64,000 nt of DNA from contig NZ_CP073638.1 in assembly GCF_029962485.1 (NCBI RefSeq), forward strand, positions 62,001 to 126,000, read 5' to 3'. Numbering within the stretch: the stretch's first letter is position 1; the number at the start of each line of letters is the position of its first letter. The position numbers were made by a program, and so were the translations under genes. This DNA comes from Burkholderia cepacia (GTDB lineage Bacteria; Pseudomonadota; Gammaproteobacteria; Burkholderiales; Burkholderiaceae). Below, piece by piece: positions 51,616 to 60,968 of this stretch. A model generated the notes under the pieces. The model did not search any database. It saw nothing but the letters and a program-made list of their open reading frames with translations, and had not been told where the DNA came from.

Positions 51616-52812
51616 ATGTCCGTCATTTCCGTTGCCTTTGCAAGCATCCGGCGCTTACGCGTGCTGCCGGTCGCACGCTTCCTGTCGCCCGCGATTCCGC
51701 TCGCGGCAGCCATCGGCGTCCTGGGTGGCGCGCACCGGGCCGAAGCCGCGACGCCCACCCAGCGCGAACGTCTCGAGGCGCCGGTGAAGGCCGTCGCCGA
51801 CCAGCGCTTGACCCTCGACACGCCGCAGGGCAGCGCGATGTTGCCCGTGTACGCCGACCATCCAGTCGACAACGCGGCACCCGACGTCACGCGCGTGTTC
51901 ATCGTGATTCACGGCACGCTTCGCAACGCCGACGCTTACTACGCGTCGGGGCGCAAGGTCGTCGAGAAGGCCGGCGCGGCTGGCGACGGCACGATGGTTG
52001 TCGCGCCGCAGTTCCTGACGCGCGCCGATACGCGGGCGTTCTCGTTGCCCGCATCGACGCTCGCGTGGACCCAGGAAGGATGGAAGGGCGGCGAGCCGGC
52101 CCGCCAGCCGGGCCCGATCAGCTCGTTTGCCGCGCTCGACGCGTTGCTCGCGCATTTCGCCGACCGCAGCCTGTATCCGTCTCTGTCGACCGTCGTCGTG
52201 ATCGGCCATTCCGCCGGCGCGCAGCTGCTGCAGCGCTACGCGGTGGCCGGGCGCGAAGGCGACGCGCTCGCACGTGCCGGCATCGCCGTGCGCTACGTGG
52301 TCGCGAACCCGTCGAGCTACCTGTATTTCGACGACGAGCGGCCGAATGCCGACGCGATCGCGGGTGGCACCTGCCCGCGCGCGACGCAATGGAAATACGG
52401 GCTGAAGTCGGCGCCGCCTTACGTCGCGTCGCAGGACGTGCGCGAACTCGAAACGCGCTACGTCGCGCGCCATGTCGTGTACCTGCTCGGGCAGGCCGAC
52501 ACGAACCCGTACACGCATTTCATCGACCGTTCGTGCGCGGCGATGGCGCAAGGCCCGTACCGGCTCGCGCGCGGGCTCGCTTATTTCGATTACCTGAAGA
52601 AGCGGCACCCGGACGATCTCGCGCAGCAGGTCGTCGAAGTGCCGGGCGTCGGGCATGACGGTCTCGGCATGTTCACGTCCGCTTGCGGGCTGGCCGTGCT
52701 GTTCGGGCAGACCTTGCCGCAATCGTGTCCGGTGGTGGCCGGCACCGCGCCGGACGTGCCCGCGCCCGACGAAAACCGATCGATCAGAAAAATGCACGAA
52801 TCGGCAAGATAA
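51616..52812 (+). CDS. Exported alpha/beta hydrolase
   Basis: A 398-residue protein from ATG 51616: a long N-terminal hydrophobic segment ([25 protein letters not shown]) reads as a signal peptide with cleavage near residue 45. The hydrolase fold follows: [12 protein letters not shown] (oxyanion HG), nucleophile Ser199 in [10 protein letters not shown], then LLGQADTNP and VPGVGHDG, giving the Asp and His of the triad. Cys pairs (CPRATQW; RSCAAM; ACGL; SCPV) suggest disulfides in the periplasm. Substrate unknown. Confidence 0.82.
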   Translation: MSVISVAFASIRRLRVLPVARFLSPAIPLAAAIGVLGGAHRAEAATPTQRERLEAPVKAVADQRLTLDTPQGSAMLPVYADHPVDNAAPDVTRVFIVIHGTLRNADAYYASGRKVVEKAGAAGDGTMVVAPQFLTRADTRAFSLPASTLAWTQEGWKGGEPARQPGPISSFAALDALLAHFADRSLYPSLSTVVVIGHSAGAQLLQRYAVAGREGDALARAGIAVRYVVANPSSYLYFDDERPNADAIAGGTCPRATQWKYGLKSAPPYVASQDVRELETRYVARHVVYLLGQADTNPYTHFIDRSCAAMAQGPYRLARGLAYFDYLKKRHPDDLAQQVVEVPGVGHDGLGMFTSACGLAVLFGQTLPQSCPVVAGTAPDVPAPDENRSIRKMHESAR

Positions 52813-52871
52813 ATTCATTTCCCTGTGCGCCGGTTGCGGTTCAGGATGACGGCGTTCCCAGGAGCGCCCCC

Positions 52872-54074
52872 ATGAACATAACGATCCTCGACGATTATTT
52901 CGACACGCTGCGCACGCTGCCGAGCTTTGGCAAGCTGGACGGGCATGCAGTCACGATCTGGAACGACCACGTACAGGACGTCGACGCACTGGCCGAACGC
53001 CTGCGCGATACGGAGGTGCTGGTGCTGATTCGCGAGCGGACGCAGATTCGCGCGCCGCTCATCGCCCGGTTGCCGAAGCTGCGGCTGATCAGCCAGCGCA
53101 GCGTCTATCCGCATATCGACATCGAGGCGTGCACCGCGCACGGCGTGGTCGTGTCGTCGAACCAGCACGCAGGCACGCCGTCCCATGCGGCCGCCGAACT
53201 CACATGGGGCCTCGTGCTGGCCGCGATGCGCCAGATTCCGCAGCAGATGCGTGCGTTGCAGGCCGGCAACTGGCAGATCGGCGTCGGACGCACGTTGCGC
53301 GGGCGTACGCTGGGCATTTACGGCTATGGCCGGATCGGTGCGGAGGTCGCGCGATACGGCGCCGCGTTCGGGATGAACGTGCTGGTCTGGGCGAGCGAAG
53401 CGTCGCGGCAGCGCGCACGCGACGACGGCTGGCGTACGGCGCCGGACAAACGCACATTCTTCGAAACCTGCGACGTGCTTTCGCTGCACATGCGGCTCGT
53501 GCCGGCCACGCGTGGCATCGTGACGGCCGAGGATCTGGCGCGGATGAAGCCCGACGCGCTGCTGGTGAACACGAGCCGCGCGGGCCTCGTCGCACCGGGT
53601 GCGCTCGAAGCGGCATTGCAGGCCGGCCGGCCCGGGATGGCGGCGGTCGACGTGTACGAGACGGAGCCGCTGCGTGACCCGCAGCATCCGTTGCTGCGTA
53701 TGCCCAATGTCGTGTGCACGCCGCATATCGGCTACGTGACCGAAGACGAATACGAAACGCAATTCTCCGATGTGTTCGACCAGATCGTGTCCTATGCGGC
53801 CGGGCAGCCGATCCACGTGGTCAACCCGGACGTGCTCGCGCGTGAAGCCGCGTCGATCGAGCCGCTGATCCTCGACCTGCTCGAATGGATCGGCCCCGGC
53901 GCGCGGCCGTACGACGAGGTGATCGACGCATGGCGCACATCGTGCCCGCGCCTGCCGGTGTGGGAAGAGGCGTGCGCGCGCGGCTACGTGGTACGCCACC
54001 ATGCGCCGGGCGGCGTGGCGGAGGTCGAAGTGAGCGAAGCCGGCCGCGCCCATGTCCGGGCTGCGCGCGCCTGA
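52872..54074 (+). CDS. D-2-hydroxyacid dehydrogenase with extra C-terminal domain
   Basis: A 400-residue enzyme. Residues 1-320 are a complete NAD-dependent D-2-hydroxyacid dehydrogenase: GYGRIG cofactor loop near 155-160, catalytic Arg236 (VNTSRAG), Glu265 (DVYETEP) and His285 (CTPHIGY). The family usually ends near here. About 75 further residues follow ([45 protein letters not shown] ... EAGRAHV), which look like a small winged-helix-type domain found as a stand-alone short protein in Burkholderia. Start at 52872 gives normal N-terminal length. Reduces 2-oxo acids or oxidises D-2-hydroxyacids; substrate unknown. Confidence 0.88.
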   Translation: MNITILDDYFDTLRTLPSFGKLDGHAVTIWNDHVQDVDALAERLRDTEVLVLIRERTQIRAPLIARLPKLRLISQRSVYPHIDIEACTAHGVVVSSNQHAGTPSHAAAELTWGLVLAAMRQIPQQMRALQAGNWQIGVGRTLRGRTLGIYGYGRIGAEVARYGAAFGMNVLVWASEASRQRARDDGWRTAPDKRTFFETCDVLSLHMRLVPATRGIVTAEDLARMKPDALLVNTSRAGLVAPGALEAALQAGRPGMAAVDVYETEPLRDPQHPLLRMPNVVCTPHIGYVTEDEYETQFSDVFDQIVSYAAGQPIHVVNPDVLAREAASIEPLILDLLEWIGPGARPYDEVIDAWRTSCPRLPVWEEACARGYVVRHHAPGGVAEVEVSEAGRAHVRAARA

Positions 54075-54091
54075 CCGTGTTGGGGGGCAGG

Positions 54092-54114
54092 CGCGCGGCG
54101 GCGCCACCCGCGCG
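54092..54114. terminator. Hairpin between convergent dehydrogenase and patatin genes
   Basis: CGCGCGG (54092-54098) and CCGCGCG (54108-54114), perfect 7-bp arms with a 9-nt loop. No U-run. Position between two convergent stop codons is the main support. Confidence 0.4.
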
Positions 54115-55254
54115 TCATGCCGTTTTTCCGGCGACCGGCGCGGCGTCCGGATCGAACACCGTCAAGCCTTCCGTCGGGTCCGTCGGCAAGTCCCACGGAC
54201 GCGCGGCGATCGCCCGTTTCGCCGCGTCATAGCCGGCCTGCCGGCGCGCCGCGATGCCGGCCGGCGTGAAATCGATGTCCTTCAACTGGTTGTCGCTGGC
54301 GAGGCGCGGCGCCGCGAGCTTGACCAGGTGCATCGTCGTCTCGCATCCCCACGCGGCGAGCCGGCGCACGGCCGGCGACGCGCGTTCGGCTTCCGGCACG
54401 TGCCGGACCAGTTCGCGGATCACGTGGCGCAGCCGGTGAATCTGTTGCTGGCGCGCGATGTGGCTGTCGGTGCGGCTCGCGTACTGGATGTCCTTCTGCC
54501 GTTCCGACACTTGCCAGATGCTCTCGGGTTCGGGGCCCGCCGGATTCCACATCTGCACCGAGAAGATGATCGAGCTGCGGCGCGGGTTGTCGTCGAGCAC
54601 GACCTCGACCGGCGTATTCGAATACACACCGCCGTCCCAGTACGGCTCGCCGTCGATCCGTATCGCCGGAAACGCGGGCGGCAGCGCGCCCGAACTCATG
54701 ATGTGCTCGATCCCGAGCCGCGTGTCGCGCGAATCGAAATAGCGCATCGTGCCCGTGCATGCGTTGACCGCGCTGACGGTCAGGCGCGGATGGCCCGCGT
54801 TCAGCAGGGCGGGATCGATCAGCGACGCGAGCGTGTCGCGTAGCGGCGCGATCCTGTAGTACGACGCGCGATCGACGCCGAGGCGCGCCATCGGCCCGAG
54901 CCACGACGCCGGGTTGGGCTGGAAGAATCCCGCGATGCCGCCGCCGATGATCATCAGCTCGGCCAGTGTCCGGTCCCAGCCGGGCAGCAGCGGCGAGACG
55001 TCGAAACGGGTCCGCTCGGTCACGCGATGCCAGAACGCCGACAGCTTGTCGTAGCGCCGTTCCGGTGGATTTCCGGCGATCAGCGCCGCGTTGATCGCGC
55101 CGATCGACGTGCCGACCACCCAGTCGGGCCGGATCCCGGCTTCGTCCATCGCCTGGAAGACGCCGAGCTGGAACGCGCCCAGTGCGCCGCCGCCCTGGAG
55201 CACGAGCACGACTTGCCCGGGGAGGTCCATTCGTGCCGGCTGGCTCGCGGTCAT
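54115..55254 (-). CDS. Patatin-like phospholipase with DUF3734-type C-terminal region
   Basis: A 379-residue patatin: oxyanion motif LVLQGGGALGAFQLGV near 17-32, nucleophile Ser50 in VGTSIGAINAAL, and catalytic Asp207 in YWDGGVYSN, so the Ser-Asp dyad is intact. The second half (RRSSIIFSVQMWNPAGPEPESIWQVSERQKDIQYASRT) is the region joined to patatin in DUF3734-type proteins. No signal peptide; probably cytoplasmic or peripheral membrane. Acts on acyl ester bonds of lipids (family knowledge). Convergent with the D-hydroxyacid dehydrogenase gene. Confidence 0.9.
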   Translation of the reverse strand: MTASQPARMDLPGQVVLVLQGGGALGAFQLGVFQAMDEAGIRPDWVVGTSIGAINAALIAGNPPERRYDKLSAFWHRVTERTRFDVSPLLPGWDRTLAELMIIGGGIAGFFQPNPASWLGPMARLGVDRASYYRIAPLRDTLASLIDPALLNAGHPRLTVSAVNACTGTMRYFDSRDTRLGIEHIMSSGALPPAFPAIRIDGEPYWDGGVYSNTPVEVVLDDNPRRSSIIFSVQMWNPAGPEPESIWQVSERQKDIQYASRTDSHIARQQQIHRLRHVIRELVRHVPEAERASPAVRRLAAWGCETTMHLVKLAAPRLASDNQLKDIDFTPAGIAARRQAGYDAAKRAIAARPWDLPTDPTEGLTVFDPDAAPVAGKTA

Positions 55255-55415
55255 GGCTGCCTCGCTGCGTGTGACGGTGGGTCGGATCCGAACAGTTCGA
55301 TTCAGTTTAGGCGATCGACGGCGCGGGGCCGCCCGCCATGCAATGGCGCGCGGTGTCGACTTTGGCCGATGCTTCCGACCCTTTGACGCGGCCGGCCGCC
55401 GGCGGGCGTCACGCG

Positions 55416-55877
55416 TCAGGCATCCGGGTAGGGCGTGCCGTCCTTGTGCAGGAACCGGCCGTCGCGGCTCGGGCTCATCATGTCGATGTCCGCGCAGGTG
55501 ATCACGTCGTCCGGCGAACGCGAGCCCACCTCGAGATAGACGGCGAGCGCGTCCGACCGGTTGAGCAGGTGATGACCGTTGCCCGAGTTTTTCGGAAACG
55601 CCGCGCAGTCGCCTGCGCGCAGCACGGTCTCGCCGCCGTCCTCGATCATCACGAGTTCGCCTTCGAGCACATAGACGAATTCGTCCTCGTCGGAATGCCA
55701 GTGGCGCTGGGCCGACCAGCCGCCGGGCGGCACGCGCATCAGGTTGACGCCGAAATCACGCAGCCCGCCGGCGTCGCCGAGACGCTGGCGGACGCGCTGC
55801 GCGCACGGCGCGTCGAACGGCCGCGGATAGCCGCTACCGCGGCGCTCGGGCACGGTGCTGAGATCGATCCTGGGCAT
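55416..55877 (-). CDS. Cupin domain-containing protein
   Basis: A 153-residue single-cupin protein: VPPGGWSAQRHWHSDEDEFVYVLEGELVMIEDGGETVLRAGD is cupin motif 1 with the metal-binding His-x-His and Glu, and AAFPKNSGNGHHLLNRSDALAVYLEVGSR is motif 2 with the last His. Metal binding is therefore probable. Similar proteins appear as sensors or small dioxygenase/isomerase enzymes; no activity can be assigned. Confidence 0.88.
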   Translation of the reverse strand: MPRIDLSTVPERRGSGYPRPFDAPCAQRVRQRLGDAGGLRDFGVNLMRVPPGGWSAQRHWHSDEDEFVYVLEGELVMIEDGGETVLRAGDCAAFPKNSGNGHHLLNRSDALAVYLEVGSRSPDDVITCADIDMMSPSRDGRFLHKDGTPYPDA

Positions 55878-55971
55878 GGGCGGCTCCGTCTGCCACGCGG
55901 GCGAATGGGACGGTGGCCATTGTAGGCGGCCGCCGCCCTCCGTTCGTCCGCGTTTTGCGTAGCGGGCCGCG

Positions 55972-56313
55972 TCATTCGACGGTGATCGTCTCCTTCATGT
56001 ACGGGTGAATCCCGCAGAACACCTTGTAGACGCCCGGTTTGTCGAAGCGGAACGAGTACGTGTCGCCCTGGTCGAGCGCCGACGAGTGAAAGATGCCGGC
56101 GTCGTTGACGACGGTGTGCGGTTCCCCGTCGAGGTTCTTCCACGTGATCGTCGTGCCGGCCTTGATCGTGGTCGACATCGGCGAAAACATGAAATTGCGG
56201 ATCGTCACGAGCGTGCCGTCCGGACCCTGCGCGAACGCGGCGAGCGGCGTGCCGGCGGCCGCCGCGCACAGGATCAGCGTCGCGACGATTCGGGATGGCT
56301 TGAAGCGGATCAT
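55972..56313 (-). CDS. Cupredoxin (plastocyanin/amicyanin-like)
   Basis: A 113-residue protein with a signal peptide (cleavage near residue 28, AFAQ) and a type I copper fold: LVTIRNFMFSPMSTTIKAGTTITWKN, with ligands His66 (EPHTVV), Cys100, His103 and Met106 in VFCGIHPYMKETITV. Exported to the periplasm, it should carry single electrons. It follows the metallophosphoesterase gene by 19 bp on the same strand, so the two are co-transcribed. Confidence 0.9.
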   Translation of the reverse strand: MIRFKPSRIVATLILCAAAAGTPLAAFAQGPDGTLVTIRNFMFSPMSTTIKAGTTITWKNLDGEPHTVVNDAGIFHSSALDQGDTYSFRFDKPGVYKVFCGIHPYMKETITVE

Positions 56314-56332
56314 GTCGGTCTCCTTATATTGA

Positions 56333-57277
56333 TCAGGCCAGCGTCGCGTCGTGCAGCGACGACGCGACCGGATGGCCGGCGAATTCGACGGTCGTCACGC
56401 CGAGCATCGACGGCAGCCGGTCATGCGGCACCGTGAGCGGCACGGGGCCCGGGCCATTGCCGGCCGTCGGCTGCGGGAACGCGGTGGAGCGCGCGGTGTG
56501 GAACGTCACGTTGCCTTCGACTTTCGACACGATCTGGTGGATGTGTCCGTTCAGCACGGTGACCGAGCCGAAGCGGCGCAGCAGAGCCATCGTCTGCGGC
56601 GCGTCGCCGGTGCCCCAGCCCCACGGTTCGTAGATGGTCCACATCGGCATGTGCGAGAACACCACGATCGGCGTGCTCGACGAGCGCCCCTTCAGGTCCT
56701 GCGCGAGCCACGCGAGCTGTTCGTCGCCGAAGCTGCCGAGCCCGTTCGGCTTGAAATGCATCACGTTGACGAGGCCGATGAAATGCACGCCCGCATGATC
56801 GAAGCTGTAATAGCCGCGGTTGTCCGACGCCTTGCCGAACCGGCCGAAATATTCGGCGCCCGAACCATCGGTGACGTCGTGTTCGCCGGGCACCGTGTGC
56901 AGCTCCGGCACGCGCAGCGCGGACAGCAGCTGCGATGCGTGGTCGAATTCCTCGGGCTTGGACAGGTGCGTGATGTCGCCCGTATGGATGGCCAGCGCGG
57001 GCATCGCGGGCATCCCGTTGACGAGATCGATCGTCTGCTTCAGCGTGGCCGATACGTCGGGATTCGCGTCCTTGTTGAAGCCGATGTGCGTGTCGCTGAT
57101 CTGCACGAACAGCGGCTTGCCCGCATCGGCCGGGCGCGCGTCGCCGGTCTGCGCGAGCGCGAGATCGAACGGCGTCAGGATGCCGCCCGACAGCGTAAAC
57201 AGCGTGCCGAGGCCGCCGAAGGCCATGCATTGCAGGGCTTTGCGGCGTGACGGGCGGGTAGGGGTCGATGAAGACAT
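56333..57277 (-). CDS. Tat-exported metallophosphoesterase
   Basis: A 314-residue calcineurin-like phosphoesterase. The ATG at 57275-57277 gives a twin-arginine signal (SRRKALQCMAFGGLGTLF). Metal-ligand motifs are FVQISDTHIG, AIHTGDITH, PGEHD (Asn of the usual GNHD replaced by Glu), FSHMP and LNGHIHQ, so the dimetal site is present with one altered position. Phosphodiesters or nucleotides are likely substrates. It is divergent from the PiT phosphate transporter across a region with a tandem Pho box, suggesting phosphate-starvation control (inference). Confidence 0.88.
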   Translation of the reverse strand: MSSSTPTRPSRRKALQCMAFGGLGTLFTLSGGILTPFDLALAQTGDARPADAGKPLFVQISDTHIGFNKDANPDVSATLKQTIDLVNGMPAMPALAIHTGDITHLSKPEEFDHASQLLSALRVPELHTVPGEHDVTDGSGAEYFGRFGKASDNRGYYSFDHAGVHFIGLVNVMHFKPNGLGSFGDEQLAWLAQDLKGRSSSTPIVVFSHMPMWTIYEPWGWGTGDAPQTMALLRRFGSVTVLNGHIHQIVSKVEGNVTFHTARSTAFPQPTAGNGPGPVPLTVPHDRLPSMLGVTTVEFAGHPVASSLHDATLA

Positions 57278-57445
57278 GTGAGCCTCGCAATCGTGTGACG
57301 AAACCGGACGGCCGGATCGTCCTGGAATAAGCCGGCGCCTTCGCATGCCATACCGGCGAAGCGGCGGATTTATTCCCGCGCGTTACAAGGTCGAACACCC
57401 GTGTGTGCTGCCTGCGGGGCGATGCGCGACTCCTGGAGGATGACC

Positions 57446-57483
57446 TGTCAATGTCTTGTAAGTGACACGTCACATTTGCGTCA
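57446..57483 (+). promoter_or_regulatory. Tandem Pho box (PhoB site) before the PiT gene
   Basis: Four 5-mers at exact 11-bp steps: TGTCA (57446), TGTAA (57457), CGTCA (57468) and CGTCA (57479). Known Pho boxes are two TGTCA-type 7-mers with 11-bp period, so this is two in tandem. It ends 48 bp before the transporter ATG and could also serve the divergent phosphoesterase. Confidence 0.8.
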
Positions 57484-57531
57484 CGGCCGCCCGATAGCCT
57501 GCCACTCCGAATCACCTCTCCGGAGCCCTTC

Positions 57532-59121
57532 ATGCCGAATCTCGCGGCAACGGAAACCAGCAGCGCGGCCAGCAACCGCACGCGCACCATCAGCCTCGCG
57601 CTGTTTTTTCTGATCATTGCCTGCGGCATCGTCTATGTCGGCGTTCATCTCAGTGCCGATCTCAGCCCCGTCAAGGAAAGCTCGGTCCTCCCGTTTCTGC
57701 TGCTGATCGTCGCGTTGCTGATCGCGCTCGGCTTCGAATTCGTGAACGGTTTTCACGACACCGCGAACGCGGTCGCGACCGTCATCTATACGCATTCGCT
57801 CGATCCGCACCTCGCGGTCGTCTGGTCGGGCCTGTGGAACCTGTGCGGCGTGCTCGTGTCGAGCGGCGCCGTCGCGTTCGGCATCCTGCAGTTGCTGCCG
57901 GTCGAGCTGATCCTGCAGGTCGGCAGCGGTTCGGGCTTCGCGATGGTGTTCGCGTTGCTGATCGCGGCCGTCACGTGGAACCTCGCGACCTGGTATTTCG
58001 GCCTGCCGTCGTCGAGCTCGCACACGCTCGTCGGCTCGATCATCGGCGTCGGCCTGATGAACCAGATCGTCAGCGGCCCGTCGGGCACGAGCGGCGTCGA
58101 CTGGAACCAGGCGCTCGGCGTCGGCAAGGCGCTGCTGTTCTCGCCGCTGATCGGCTTCGTGCTGTCCGCGCTGGTGCTGTTGTTGCTGAAGGCGCTCGTG
58201 CGCGTGCCGGCGCTGTACCAGGAGCCGAAGGGCAACAAGCCTCCGCCGTTCTGGATTCGGCTGCTGCTGATCCTGACCTGCACGGGCGTGTCGTTCGCGC
58301 ACGGCTCGAACGACGGTCAGAAGGGCATGGGCCTGATCATGCTGATCCTGATCGGCGTGATGCCGACTGCGTATGCACTGAACAAGGCCGTGACGCCGGA
58401 CCAGACGAGCACCTTCGTCGCGGTTGCGCGCCATGCGTCGACGACGCTCGTCAAGTACGCGGACCCGGCCGTGCAGTCCGCCAATCCGCGTGCCGATGTC
58501 GAAGCGTACGTGCGCACGCACAAGCTGACGCCCGTGACGATTCCCGCGCTCGGCAAGCTCACCGACACGATCGCCGACCAGGTCGCACAGGCCGGCGGCA
58601 TCTCGAGCGTGCCGCAGAACCTCGTCGACAACGTGCGCAACAACATGTACGTCGCGTCCGAGGCGATCCGCCTGATGGAGAAGGCGAAGGCGCCGGCGTT
58701 CTCGGTCGAGGACGCGAGCGCGCTCGAAGCGTTCAAGAAGCAGATGGACCGCGCGACGAAATTCATCCCGACCTGGGTGAAGGTCGCGGTCGCGATTGCA
58801 CTCGGCCTCGGCACGATGGTCGGCTGGAAGCGGATCGTCGTGACGGTCGGCGAGAAGATCGGCAAGTCGCATCTCACGTACGGACAGGGCGCGTCGGCCG
58901 AAGCCGTTGCGATGCTGACGATCGGCATGGCCGACGCGTACGGGCTGCCGGTGTCGACGACGCACGTGCTCGCGTCCGGCGTGGCCGGCACGATGACGGC
59001 GAGCGGCGCGGGCCTGCGCTGGGATACCGTGCGCAACCTCGTGCTCGCGTGGGTGCTGACGCTGCCCGCATCGATCGCGCTGTCGGCTGCGTTGTACTGG
59101 GCGCTGCACGGGCTGTTCTGA
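57532..59121 (+). CDS. pit: Low-affinity inorganic phosphate transporter, PiT family
   Basis: A 529-residue inner-membrane carrier with about 10-12 segments. Both PiT signature repeats are present: ALGFEFVNGFHDTANAVATVIYT near residue 63-85 and SFAHGSNDGQKGMG in the second half, each with the Asp/Asn-x-Ala/Gly pattern that binds phosphate with a metal. A cytoplasmic insert of about 140 residues separates the repeats. Preceded by a tandem Pho box, unusual because E. coli pitA is not a classical Pho-regulon member. Confidence 0.92.
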   Translation: MPNLAATETSSAASNRTRTISLALFFLIIACGIVYVGVHLSADLSPVKESSVLPFLLLIVALLIALGFEFVNGFHDTANAVATVIYTHSLDPHLAVVWSGLWNLCGVLVSSGAVAFGILQLLPVELILQVGSGSGFAMVFALLIAAVTWNLATWYFGLPSSSSHTLVGSIIGVGLMNQIVSGPSGTSGVDWNQALGVGKALLFSPLIGFVLSALVLLLLKALVRVPALYQEPKGNKPPPFWIRLLLILTCTGVSFAHGSNDGQKGMGLIMLILIGVMPTAYALNKAVTPDQTSTFVAVARHASTTLVKYADPAVQSANPRADVEAYVRTHKLTPVTIPALGKLTDTIADQVAQAGGISSVPQNLVDNVRNNMYVASEAIRLMEKAKAPAFSVEDASALEAFKKQMDRATKFIPTWVKVAVAIALGLGTMVGWKRIVVTVGEKIGKSHLTYGQGASAEAVAMLTIGMADAYGLPVSTTHVLASGVAGTMTASGAGLRWDTVRNLVLAWVLTLPASIALSAALYWALHGLF

Positions 59122-59202
59122 TTCGCGCCGGGGGGCGCGACGCCCGGCCGCGCGGGACGCGGCCGGACCCATCGACTTTCAATTCGACACAAGACGCTAC
59201 CG

Positions 59203-60957
59203 ATGGATCTCAGTTTCTTCGACCCGAACCGCACCGCCAACGCGTCCGCGTGGCGCGTGCTCCCCAATCGCTGGGACGCCGTCGCGTTTCCGCTGATCAT
59301 CGGCATACTCGCGATGGCGATCGTCGGTTTTCACCAGACGATGGCGCCGATCGGCGTACTGCAGACGCAGAAGATCTCGCTCGATCCGTGGAACCTGCCT
59401 GAATACGCGCTGCGCACCACGCTGCGGATGCTCGCCGCGATGGTCGCGTCGCTCGTGTTCACGCTCGTCTACGGCACGCTCGCGGCCAAGAGCCGCCGCG
59501 CGGGCATGGTGCTGATCCCGATCCTCGACATCCTGCAGTCGGTGCCGGTGCTCGGCTATATCTCGTTCACCGTCACGTTCTTCCTCGCGCTGTTTCCGGG
59601 CCGCGTGCTCGGCGCCGAGCTCGCGGCGATCTTCGCGATCTTCACGAGCCAGGCGTGGAACATGACGTTCAGCTTTTATCAGTCGCTGCGCACGGTGCCG
59701 CGCGACCTGAGCGAAGTGTCACGCGGCTTCCACCTGACGCAGTGGCAGCGCTTCTGGAAGCTCGAAGTGCCGTTCTCGATGCCGGGCCTGATCTGGAACA
59801 TGATGATGTCGATGTCGGGCGGCTGGTTCTTCGTCGTCGCGTCGGAGGCGATCACCGTCGGCAACCAGACGATCACGCTGCCGGGCATCGGCGCGTATCT
59901 CGCGCAGGCGATCTCGGACAAGAACCTCGGCGCGGTCGGCTGGGTGATCGTCGCGATGTCGGTCGTGATCCTGGCCTATGACCAGTTCCTGTTCCGTCCG
60001 CTCGTCGCCTGGGCCGACAAGTTCCGGATGGAGAACACCGCGTCGGGCGATGCGCCGCAATCGTGGCTGCTCGACATGATGCGCCGCACGCACCTGATCC
60101 ATCAGCTGCTCGTGCCGGCCGGCTGGCTTCTGTCGCAGGCTGCGCGGATTCCGCTGCGCCTGCCGTCGATGAAGGGCACGCGCTCGCGCGGCGCGACGTC
60201 GCGCCGTTCGTCGCGCATCGGCGACATCGTGTGGGGCGCGTTCGTGATCCTGCTGACGGCGTACGTCGCGTGGCGCGTCGTCAGCTTCGTTGCGACCGGC
60301 GTGACGATGGGCGAGGTCGGGCACGTGCTCGTGCTCGGGCTCATCACGCTGCTGCGCGTGCTGGTGCTGATCGCGATCGCGTCGGTGATCTGGGTGCCGC
60401 TCGGCGTGCTGATCGGGTTGCGCCCGAAGCTGGCCGAGAAGATCCAGCCGCTCGCGCAGTTCCTCGCGGCGTTCCCGGCGAACCTGCTGTTCCCGGTGTT
60501 CGTGATCGTGATCGTGCGTTTCCACCTGAACGCGGACATCTGGCTGTCGCCGCTGATCGTGCTCGGCACGCAGTGGTACATCCTGTTCAACGTGATCGCC
60601 GGCGCGATGTCCTATCCGAACGACTACAAGGAAGCGACGAAGAATTTCCGCATCCGCGGCTGGCAGTGGTGGCGGCAGGCGATCCTGCCGGGCATCTTCC
60701 CGTACTACGTGACCGGCGCCATTACCGCGTCGGGCGGCGCGTGGAACGCGAGCATCGTGTCGGAGTTCGTGCAGTGGGGCGACACGAAGGTCGTCGCGCA
60801 CGGCCTTGGCGCGTACATCGCGCAGACCACCGCCGCCGGCGATTTTCCGAAGATCATCCTGGGCATCGCCGTGATGTCCCTGTTCGTTACCCTGTTCAAC
60901 CGTCTGCTGTGGCGTCCGATGTACGCCTACGCGGAATCCCGGCTCCGTCTCGATTGA
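59203..60957 (+). CDS. NitT/TauT-family ABC transporter, fused double permease
   Basis: A 584-residue protein made of two BPD_transp_1 permease units, each with about six membrane segments and its own EAA-like loop (DLSEVSRGFHLTQWQRFWKLEVPFSMPG in the first, DYKEATKNFRIRGWQWWRQAILPGIFP in the second), joined by an Arg/Ser-rich cytoplasmic linker. One polypeptide therefore supplies the whole membrane channel. The ATPase gene follows 11 bp later. No substrate-binding protein is adjacent. Confidence 0.9.
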   Translation: MDLSFFDPNRTANASAWRVLPNRWDAVAFPLIIGILAMAIVGFHQTMAPIGVLQTQKISLDPWNLPEYALRTTLRMLAAMVASLVFTLVYGTLAAKSRRAGMVLIPILDILQSVPVLGYISFTVTFFLALFPGRVLGAELAAIFAIFTSQAWNMTFSFYQSLRTVPRDLSEVSRGFHLTQWQRFWKLEVPFSMPGLIWNMMMSMSGGWFFVVASEAITVGNQTITLPGIGAYLAQAISDKNLGAVGWVIVAMSVVILAYDQFLFRPLVAWADKFRMENTASGDAPQSWLLDMMRRTHLIHQLLVPAGWLLSQAARIPLRLPSMKGTRSRGATSRRSSRIGDIVWGAFVILLTAYVAWRVVSFVATGVTMGEVGHVLVLGLITLLRVLVLIAIASVIWVPLGVLIGLRPKLAEKIQPLAQFLAAFPANLLFPVFVIVIVRFHLNADIWLSPLIVLGTQWYILFNVIAGAMSYPNDYKEATKNFRIRGWQWWRQAILPGIFPYYVTGAITASGGAWNASIVSEFVQWGDTKVVAHGLGAYIAQTTAAGDFPKIILGIAVMSLFVTLFNRLLWRPMYAYAESRLRLD

Positions 60958-60968
60958 GAGTAAGCGCG

